Source of the DNA: Bacteroidota bacterium
Lineage (GTDB): Bacteria > Bacteroidota > Bacteroidia > Chitinophagales > Chitinophagaceae
Length of the DNA: 6,243 nucleotides
Reading direction: 5' to 3'
Assembly (NCBI GenBank): GCA_018267795.1
Contig: JAFDXS010000158.1
Span: 1 to 6,243 of the forward strand
Below, piece by piece: positions 1 through 4,968 of this stretch (its first letter is position 1; each line of letters begins with the position of its first letter). Under the pieces are notes generated by a model, which saw only the letters and a program-made list of their open reading frames with translations, had not been told where the DNA came from and did no database searches. Both the position numbers and the translations under genes were made by a program.

Positions 1-116
1 ACACTGTTTCCAAGCCTAGGATATGCCCTGAAATAATTTTTCAGGTAATGCGTCAACGGTACACCGCCGTTATAATCGGTAATTATTGTCTGTATATGTT
101 GGCGGATGTAACGCAT
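1..116 (-). CDS. N-terminal fragment of a gene cut by the window edge, possibly an RsmB/NOP-type RNA methyltransferase
   Basis: A minus-strand frame opens with ATG at 116 and stays open to the window edge, giving 38 residues that begin MRYIRQHIQTIITDYNGG. The segment YLKNYFRAYPRLGNS (residues 24-38) resembles, from memory, the N-terminal helical region of Bacteroidota RsmB/NOP (Fmu/Sun) cytosine-5 RNA methyltransferases, which often read like 'FLKKYF...KKYGSRDR'. The catalytic SAM-binding domain would lie outside the window, so the function is a guess. The start is supported by its position 22 bases after the odhB terminator on the same strand. No clear Shine-Dalgarno sequence is present, which is usual in this phylum. 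I am fairly sure this is coding and unsure what it encodes. Confidence 0.55.
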   Translation of the reverse strand, partial: MRYIRQHIQTIITDYNGGVPLTHYLKNYFRAYPRLGNS

Positions 117-138
117 GGTTCTATTGTGCAAATAAACA

Positions 139-162
139 AAAAGCCACTCTAAAGTGGCTTTT
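139..162 (-). terminator. Intrinsic terminator after odhB
   Basis: A perfect 10-bp inverted repeat (139-148 with 153-162) has a 4-base loop, and its GC-rich core is GCCACT/AGTGGC. Read on the minus strand, the stem ends in a run of T followed by further T-rich sequence, the usual rho-independent form. It lies 22 bases after the odhB stop. The plus-strand reading also ends in TTTT, so it could work in both directions. Confidence 0.85.
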
Positions 163-184
163 GATATTTTGAGGAACTATCGTT

Positions 185-1420
185 TTACAGTTCCAGTAAA
201 GTTTTTACAGGATCCTGTCCGAAAAGTAACAGTTCGGGGTTTTCAAGCAATTCTTTCACTCTTACCAGGAAGCTTACTGACTCACGGCCATCAATAATAC
301 GGTGGTCGTAACTAAGCGCCAGGTACATCATAGGCCTTACTTCTACTTTGCCATTTATAGCCATTGGGCGTTCTTGTATTTTGTGCATGCCTAGTATAGC
401 AGACTGCGGTATATTGATAATAGGTGTTGACATTAATGATCCGAAAACACCACCATTTGTTATGGTAAAGGTGCCACCAGTCATTTCTTCTATTGTCAGT
501 TTGTTTTCGCGTGCTTTCTTTGCCAGCTCACCTACTTTAGCTTCCACTTCTGCCATGCTCAGGCTTTCTGCATTGCGTATTACAGGTACTACCAGCCCTT
601 TAGGTGCAGATACGGCAATAGATATATCGCAGTAGTGGTGATATACCAGCTCTTCACCATCTATATATGCATTTACGGCAGGCCATTCCTGCAGGGCTAT
701 ACAACAAGCCTTTGTAAAGAATGACATAAAGCCAAGGTTCACGCCATGAGATTCTTTAAAGGTATCCTTATACTGCTTGCGTATGTCCATTATGCGGGTC
801 ATATCCACTTCATTAAAAGTGGTAAGCATTGCAGTGCTATTTTTAGCTTCTACGAGACGACGGGAAACCGTTCTGCGCAGGTTGCTCATCTTTTCGCGTT
901 TCTCATCACGGGTAAAGGCTTCATTGCCGCCTTTCCTGCCGGGGTGAGATAATGCTTCCAGCACATCCTGCTTCATGATACGGCCTAAGCTGCCACTGCC
1001 TTTTACTTCAGTAGGCTTCACTTGTTTTTCAGCCATTATAGCTTGTGCTACAGGGGTGGCTTTTACATCGCTTTGCGCAGCCACAGCGGGTTTCGCTTCT
1101 GTTTTAGTTTCAGTTTTTGCAGGTGCTGCTTTTTCTTCCTTTTTAGGGGCTTCAGGGGCAGGTGTCGCAGCAGATGCAGGTTTTGCTGCAGTTTCATCTA
1201 TTTGGCATACTACATCACCTATAGCAAGGGTATCACCTTCTTTTGCAATCAGGTGTAATATACCAGCCTGTTCTGCGTTTAGTTCGAAAGTTGCTTTTTC
1301 AGATTCCAGTTCACACAATACCTCGTCACGATTTACATAATCTCCTTCTTTTTTCAGCCAGTTTGCTAAACTTACTTCGCTAATTGATTCGCCTACAGTC
1401 GGAACTTTAATATCTATCAT
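185..1420 (-). CDS. odhB: 2-oxoglutarate dehydrogenase E2 component (dihydrolipoyllysine-residue succinyltransferase)
   Basis: This is the E2 core of the 2-oxoglutarate dehydrogenase complex of the TCA cycle, which moves the succinyl group from E1 onto CoA through a lipoyl arm. The 411 residues show the standard order. A lipoyl domain spans about residues 2-76, with the lipoylated lysine K42 in ELESEKATFEL. An Ala/Pro/Lys-rich flexible linker follows at about 77-120. The E1/E3-binding domain is at about 121-156 and includes GSGSLGRIMKQDV. The catalytic acyltransferase domain covers about 175-411 and carries the active-site signature SYDHRIIDGR with H373 and D377. The opening DIKVPTVGESISE favours 2-oxoglutarate over pyruvate dehydrogenase E2. 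Length is normal for the family. The E1 partner (odhA) is not next to it here: the upstream gene is a cytidine deaminase. A promoter-like element upstream suggests separate transcription. Confidence 0.96.
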   Translation of the reverse strand: MIDIKVPTVGESISEVSLANWLKKEGDYVNRDEVLCELESEKATFELNAEQAGILHLIAKEGDTLAIGDVVCQIDETAAKPASAATPAPEAPKKEEKAAPAKTETKTEAKPAVAAQSDVKATPVAQAIMAEKQVKPTEVKGSGSLGRIMKQDVLEALSHPGRKGGNEAFTRDEKREKMSNLRRTVSRRLVEAKNSTAMLTTFNEVDMTRIMDIRKQYKDTFKESHGVNLGFMSFFTKACCIALQEWPAVNAYIDGEELVYHHYCDISIAVSAPKGLVVPVIRNAESLSMAEVEAKVGELAKKARENKLTIEEMTGGTFTITNGGVFGSLMSTPIINIPQSAILGMHKIQERPMAINGKVEVRPMMYLALSYDHRIIDGRESVSFLVRVKELLENPELLLFGQDPVKTLLEL

Positions 1421-1445
1421 GGAAAGACCACATTTAAATGGTGTG

Positions 1446-1477
1446 CTAAATTAGCAAACCCATGTGGATTATTCAAA
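1446..1477 (-). promoter_or_regulatory. Candidate Bacteroidota-type promoter of odhB
   Basis: On the minus strand a TTTG (1474-1477) is followed after 20 bases by TAATTTAG (1446-1453). This matches the Bacteroidota sigma-ABfr consensus TTTG-N19-21-TAnnTTTG at seven of eight fixed or free positions of the downstream box. It lies in the 63-base gap between the cdd stop and the odhB start, and would leave a leader of roughly 18 bases. This is pattern matching only, with no transcript evidence. Confidence 0.45.
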
Positions 1478-1483
1478 AATACC

Positions 1484-1996
1484 CTATTCTTCTACTGCTG
1501 TGGCGGATACCGGCCCCTCATGTTGTATAAAAGCAAATGGTAATAAGAAGCTAACATCTTCTATCATTATTGTTCTGCCGTCAGGGCTGCACATGTATAT
1601 AGATATAGGGCTGTTTTGGGCTATTTGTGTCTCCAGCAAGGCTTGCCGGCAGGCGCCACATGGGGCTATAGGCTTTTCGTTACTTACTTTACCTGCATAG
1701 GTAATTGCTATCGATTTTATCTTTTCGCGCTCATTATGGTTATTCAAGGCATATAAAACGGCCCTTTCAGCACATACGCCTTCCGGGTTTATGGCATTTA
1801 CCTGGCTGGAGGCCGTTATTACATTTTCATTTTCAGTTAGCAATGCCGCGCCTACCGTCAGCCTGGGCCTGCTAGGGTCAGTATTAGCGGCTGCGGTTTC
1901 TGCAGCACTTACTAATTCCTGTATTTGTTCCGGCAACTGACTTTTAAGCGATTGCAGATATGGGAAATGAAATTGTTCCATAATGCTTTTTTGCAT
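1484..1996 (-). CDS. cdd: Cytidine deaminase, divergent in the nucleoside-binding site
   Basis: This is a small zinc-dependent deaminase that, by family, converts cytidine or deoxycytidine to uridine or deoxyuridine in pyrimidine salvage in the cytoplasm. The 170 residues carry the zinc and catalytic motif CAERA (C75 ligand, E77 proton shuttle) and the second zinc motif PCGACRQ (C113, C116). VGAALL (48-53) and the overall length also fit the tetrameric CDA class. Residues that normally bind the nucleoside differ: the usual NxENAAY reads SQVNAIN (64-70), so Asn becomes S64 and Glu becomes V66. The usual YSxF before VGAA reads RPRL (43-46). Substrate range may therefore differ from true Cdd. 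ATG at 1996 is taken as the start; M6 (1981) is an alternative. It lies 42 bases after the propeller gene on the same strand, so cotranscription is plausible. Confidence 0.85.
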   Translation of the reverse strand: MQKSIMEQFHFPYLQSLKSQLPEQIQELVSAAETAAANTDPSRPRLTVGAALLTENENVITASSQVNAINPEGVCAERAVLYALNNHNEREKIKSIAITYAGKVSNEKPIAPCGACRQALLETQIAQNSPISIYMCSPDGRTIMIEDVSFLLPFAFIQHEGPVSATAVEE

Positions 1997-2038
1997 TTAA
2001 TATGCAATCACCTTGCCAGCAAAAATCTAAATTCTTAA

Positions 2039-3115
2039 TTAATCCACCCATTCACACACAAATACGTTTGTGTCATGCCCGCCGCCATTATTCCTGTTGC
2101 TGCTAAAAATAAAATGTTTCCCATCCGGTGAAAACATAGGGAAGGCGTCGAAACTGCCATCATGAGATATGCGTTCCAGCCCTGTTCCGTCCAGATTTAT
2201 GAGGTATAGATTAAAAGGGAATCCTCTTTCATATTCATAATCACTAGCAAATACAATTCGCTTGCCGTCAGGCGTAAAGGCAGGTGCCCAGTTCGCTTTG
2301 CCCAGTTGCGTTACCTGGTGTGCGTTTGTGCCATCAGCATTAGCAATAAACAGTTCCATATGTGTCGGCATTACCAATCCCTGAGCTAGCAGATCTTTGT
2401 ATTCTTTTATTTCGGCGTCTGTTTTAGGGCGGGAAGCACGCCATACTATTTTCTTACCATCAGGCGAAAAGCAGGCGCCACCGTCATAGCCCGGTGTATT
2501 GGTTATTTGCTTTACGTTCTTACCGTCAATATCCATAGTATAGATATCAATATCTCCATTACGCATAGAGGTGAAGACAATTTTATCACCCTTAGGCGAT
2601 ATAGTGGCCTCGGCATCGTAGCCTGGTGTTTTGGTTAGCTGTTTTACTCTTTTGCCTTTCAGGTCGGCTACATAAATATCATAGCTGTCATATACAGGCC
2701 AAACGTATTTTTTTATCACATTTCTATCCGGCACTGGCGGGCAGGTGTCGGCAGCCCCATGAGTAGATGCATAAAGGAAATGCTTGTGGTCAGGCATCAG
2801 GTAGGCGCAGGTAGTGCGGCCTTTCCCGGTGCTCACCATTTTGTAGTTGAATTTTTCTCCCGGTTCCCTGGTTATGGTGCCATAAAAAATCTGGTCACAC
2901 ATTAAGCCCTCCTTAGGGTTGGTGCGTTGGAAGGTGATATGTTCATTATCAAATCCAAAATATGCCTCTGCGTTATCGCCGCCAAAGGTTAGCTGGCGCA
3001 GGTTTTTAAAATGTTTTTCATCAGGATAAGCTAATTTTTCCTGCGCATGCACTCTTAATACAAGTACTAAGACTGAGAAAGCAATCGCAAGGCTATTTTT
3101 TAATTTCATGATCAT
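2039..3115 (-). CDS. Secreted TolB-like (PD40/WD40-like) beta-propeller protein
   Basis: The protein has 358 residues and starts with a clear signal peptide: a basic MIMKLKN, a hydrophobic stretch to about residue 20, and a likely cleavage after VHA-24. The mature part is built from TolB-type PD40 propeller blades. The repeat core SPDGK/TPDGK with a following IVF/FIF strand is seen at about residues 173-181, 217-225, 281-289 and 329-337. Each is preceded by an 'xQLT/QIT/QVT/RIS' strand, and degenerate blades lie at about 38-62 and 103-115. Two consecutive blades share the nearly identical 'TPGYDxxAxxSPxGxKIV'. Such propellers usually bind proteins or peptides in the periplasm or at the cell surface. 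No enzymatic domain is attached, and no tol/pal genes adjoin, so it is unlikely to be the canonical TolB. ATG at 3109 (M3) is an equally good start. The partner is unknown. Confidence 0.85.
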   Translation of the reverse strand: MIMKLKNSLAIAFSVLVLVLRVHAQEKLAYPDEKHFKNLRQLTFGGDNAEAYFGFDNEHITFQRTNPKEGLMCDQIFYGTITREPGEKFNYKMVSTGKGRTTCAYLMPDHKHFLYASTHGAADTCPPVPDRNVIKKYVWPVYDSYDIYVADLKGKRVKQLTKTPGYDAEATISPKGDKIVFTSMRNGDIDIYTMDIDGKNVKQITNTPGYDGGACFSPDGKKIVWRASRPKTDAEIKEYKDLLAQGLVMPTHMELFIANADGTNAHQVTQLGKANWAPAFTPDGKRIVFASDYEYERGFPFNLYLINLDGTGLERISHDGSFDAFPMFSPDGKHFIFSSNRNNGGGHDTNVFVCEWVD

Positions 3116-3276
3116 TATTTAATATAATGAAAGATACAAAATGCAATATTTCGTGGTAATGGCTTAAAAAATTATTAAAAAAAATAGATAGGTTAATAAA
3201 CCATGTTCCATTCAGTGTCGTATATCATCCCCGCGGCTTTCAGCAGATATTTAGTTGCCTAAAAGCTTGTTATATT

Positions 3277-3305
3277 TTATTAGGTATGATATAGATTATT
3301 AGGTA
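3277..3305 (+). repeat. 10-bp direct repeat TTATTAGGTA
   Basis: The sequence TTATTAGGTA occurs exactly at 3277-3286 and again at 3296-3305, 19 bases apart start to start, so both copies lie on roughly the same face of the helix. A shorter copy of the core, TATTAG, follows at 3324-3329. The position 135-165 bases upstream of the response regulator start allows a role as paired regulator-binding sites, but this is inference. Confidence 0.6.
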
Positions 3306-3370
3306 GTGGAAAAATATTTACTATATTAGCCAATAAATTAAATAATTATTTGTTTAATGTTTTTTGTATA

Positions 3371-3397
3371 ATTTATTGTTTAAATTAAACAATGAAT
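3371..3397. promoter_or_regulatory. 27-bp palindrome, candidate operator before the response regulator
   Basis: The core ATTGTTTAAATTAAACAAT (3375-3393) is a perfect inverted repeat with 9-bp arms around one central base. It extends to 13-bp arms (3371-3383 and 3385-3397) with a single mismatched pair (3374/3394). A further half-site TTGTTTAA lies at 3350-3357, 26 bases before the same octamer in the palindrome. A one-base centre rules out a stable RNA hairpin of the full length and fits a site bound by a dimeric protein. It ends 42 bases before the ATG at 3440, so autoregulation is a reasonable guess. Confidence 0.5.
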
Positions 3398-3439
3398 ATG
3401 GAAGATTGAGTGTTTTTAACAACGAATCAAGTAAAGAGT

Positions 3440-4090
3440 ATGAAAAAACAAGCCCTTGTACGCGTAGCGTTAGCAGATGATAACATAATAATGAGAAAAG
3501 GACTCGTCTCTTTAATGTCATCAGTAGGCAACTACAAAGCGGAGATCGAAGCAGATAACGGCAAAGACCTTATCAAAAAACTGGAGCAGGCGAAAGTCTT
3601 GCCGGACTTATGCATAATGGAGATTACCATGCAGCACATCAATGGCTACCAGGCATTGAAAATAATTAAAGAAAGGTGGCCATCTGTAAAGGTGCTTATA
3701 TTCACTGCTATCAACAATGAATATAGCGTTAATAAATTGTTGCAGGATGGTGCAAGCGGTTACCTGCTGAAAACCTGTAGCCCCAAGGAGTTTGAAAAAG
3801 CTGTGGCCAGCATAGCTGAAACGGGTTATTACTACTCGCGTACAGTAACCAAGAAGTTGGTAAAGGCTATAAAGAGCAAAGAAATAGTGCCTGCAAAAAT
3901 TACAGAGAAGGAAAAGAGATTCCTTGCTTATTGCTGCACCGACCTTACTTACGAAGATATTGCCGGCCGCTGCAAGCTAAGCCGCAGAACAATAGAAAGT
4001 ACAAGAGATCGCCTGTTTGTAAAGCTTAGCATTGAAAGCCGTGTAGGCCTTGCCAAATTTGCTATGCAAACAGGAATAGTAGAAGTGTAG
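3440..4090 (+). CDS. Orphan NarL/LuxR-family response regulator with Glu at the phosphoacceptor position
   Basis: This is a two-domain transcription factor of 216 residues from ATG 3440. The receiver domain spans about residues 7-125. It has the acidic pair D13-D14, the switch threonine T89 in LIFTA, and the conserved lysine K111 in GYLLK. The usual phosphoacceptor motif 'PDxxxxD' reads PDLCIME, with Glu at residue 61 (codon GAG, 3620-3622), and the usual 'MP' after it is MQ. The DNA-binding domain covers about residues 150-216 and is a LuxR helix-turn-helix, recognisable from ITEKEKRFLAY, YEDIAGRCKLSRRTIES and the following RDRLFVKL. No histidine kinase is nearby. A GTG at 3410 gives ten more residues in frame, but ATG 3440 places the receiver at the usual distance from the N-terminus. 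The regulator probably acts without Asp phosphorylation; its targets are unknown. Confidence 0.9.
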   Translation: MKKQALVRVALADDNIIMRKGLVSLMSSVGNYKAEIEADNGKDLIKKLEQAKVLPDLCIMEITMQHINGYQALKIIKERWPSVKVLIFTAINNEYSVNKLLQDGASGYLLKTCSPKEFEKAVASIAETGYYYSRTVTKKLVKAIKSKEIVPAKITEKEKRFLAYCCTDLTYEDIAGRCKLSRRTIESTRDRLFVKLSIESRVGLAKFAMQTGIVEV

Positions 4091-4112
4091 TTATTGCTAC
4101 ACTTCTGCTATT
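4075..4112. terminator. Shared hairpin between convergent genes
   Basis: A 16-bp stem (4075-4090 with 4097-4112) has one G-T pair, a 6-base loop and a perfect 10-bp core, AGAAGTGTAG/CTACACTTCT. The stop codons of both convergent genes lie inside the arms: TAG at 4088-4090 for the response regulator and the complement of TAG at 4108-4110 for the hydrolase. T-tracts after the stem are short on both sides, so termination may be partial or may need other factors. It most likely serves as a bidirectional terminator. Confidence 0.65.
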
Positions 4113-4965
4113 TATTAGCTCTTTGTTCAAATTCGCTAAGGGTGAAAGTTTCTTTCATGCGCACGCCTTTATCTGTATCCTGCAGGGTACAGCATTCTAT
4201 CTTAGGGTCGTGCTCAAAGAATAATGTATAGTTATTTGCTGCGGCTTCATTCAGTAGCCTGCGTTTTTCATTCAGTGTATCCAGCGGACGCATATCATAG
4301 GCCATTATCCACGGCATTGGTATATGTGCCACGCTTGGCAATAGATCCGCACAGTACAGCAGGGTATGGCCGTTATAGTTTATTTGTGGCAGCATCATAA
4401 AGTCTGTATGTCCATTTACATAGCGGATGCGTATATCGTCTATCCATTCAGTATTATCTGCAGACTCTATAAATCTTAGCTGCCCGCTCTCTTCAATGGG
4501 TAAAATATTTTCTTTAAGGAAGGAGGCCTTTTCCCTGTCGTTAGGGTTTGTGGCAGACTGCCAGTGTTTTTCATTGCTCCAATAAAATGCATTTTTAAAG
4601 GCAGGTACCAGTTTGTCGCCTTCGCGCTTTATAGAGCCGCCGCAATGATCAAAATGCAGGTGGGTAAGGAATACATCTGTTATATCATCCATCGAGAAGC
4701 CATGTTTGGCGAGGCTTTTCTCCAGCGTGTCGTCACCATGCATATAATAATGGCCAAAGAACTTTTCGTCTTGCTTGTTGCCCATGCCATTGTCTATCAG
4801 TATTTTATAGTTGCCATGTTCTATCAGCAGGCAACGCATTGCCCAGCTGCACATATTGTTATCATCAGCAGGGTTTGCCTTGTTCCACAAGCTCTTTGGC
4901 ACTACCCCAAACATTGCTCCACCATCCAGCTTAAAATATCCCGAGTTAACCGTAAACAATCTCAT
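4108..4965 (-). CDS. Metallo-beta-lactamase-fold hydrolase, related to the lactonase/methyl parathion hydrolase group
   Basis: This is a dinuclear-metal hydrolase of 285 residues. The signature HxHxDH is present as THLHFDHCGG (H102, H104, D106, H107). The remaining metal ligands fit H186 (NGHTD), D207 (YCADLLPS) and H252 (FFEHDPK). The N-terminal strand with LDGGAMFGVVPKSLW is typical of the subgroup that includes AHL lactonases and methyl parathion hydrolase, so an ester or lactone substrate is possible. The specific substrate cannot be read from the sequence. No signal peptide is seen, so it is probably cytoplasmic. It begins 3 bases after the stop of the MFS gene on the same strand and is probably translated from the same mRNA. 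It is not a resistance beta-lactamase judging by the motif context. Confidence 0.9.
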   Translation of the reverse strand: MRLFTVNSGYFKLDGGAMFGVVPKSLWNKANPADDNNMCSWAMRCLLIEHGNYKILIDNGMGNKQDEKFFGHYYMHGDDTLEKSLAKHGFSMDDITDVFLTHLHFDHCGGSIKREGDKLVPAFKNAFYWSNEKHWQSATNPNDREKASFLKENILPIEESGQLRFIESADNTEWIDDIRIRYVNGHTDFMMLPQINYNGHTLLYCADLLPSVAHIPMPWIMAYDMRPLDTLNEKRRLLNEAAANNYTLFFEHDPKIECCTLQDTDKGVRMKETFTLSEFEQRANK

Positions 4966-4968
4966 ATT

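Larger units (their letters stand above)
3116..3439. other. AT-rich intergenic region between divergent genes
   Basis: This 324-base region separates the propeller gene (minus) from the response regulator (plus) and must carry both promoters. I see no RNA gene and no convincing full promoter. A TTTG at 3349-3352 with TAATTTAT or TATTGTTT downstream matches the Bacteroidota consensus only at six of eight positions. It does contain a palindrome (3371-3397), a direct repeat (3277-3305) and a stretch of balanced composition (about 3200-3262) in otherwise very AT-rich DNA. A five-codon frame (ATG 3392 to TGA 3409) also lies there, overlapping the palindrome. Confidence 0.7.

Noticed and set aside
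3..152. Open plus-strand frame of about 50 codons at the left edge
   Set aside because: It runs through the odhB terminator hairpin, has no recognisable protein features, and overlaps a better minus-strand start.
348..1340. Several plus-strand open frames inside odhB
   Set aside because: They are antisense shadows of a strongly supported gene. The Ala/Ser/Phe-rich products come from reading the Ala/Pro/Lys-rich linker backwards.
1991..2007. Short inverted repeat TTGCAT/ATGCAA with a 5-base loop over the cdd start codon
   Set aside because: A 6-bp AT-rich stem is weak and expected by chance in such DNA, so I do not claim translation control.
2472..2660. Repeated DNA segments with near-identical 'TAGCCxGGTGTxTTGGTTA' in the propeller gene
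   Set aside because: They encode successive PD40 blades (TPGYD) and reflect protein repeats, not a separate DNA element.
3392..3409. Five-codon frame (MNMED) ending directly before the GTG at 3410
   Set aside because: It is too short to support as a leader peptide, has no ribosome-binding site, and overlaps the palindrome, which explains its sequence better.
3410..3439. Alternative GTG start adding ten residues to the response regulator
   Set aside because: The ATG at 3440 gives the usual receiver N-terminus, and the extra residues FLTTNQVKS are not part of the domain.
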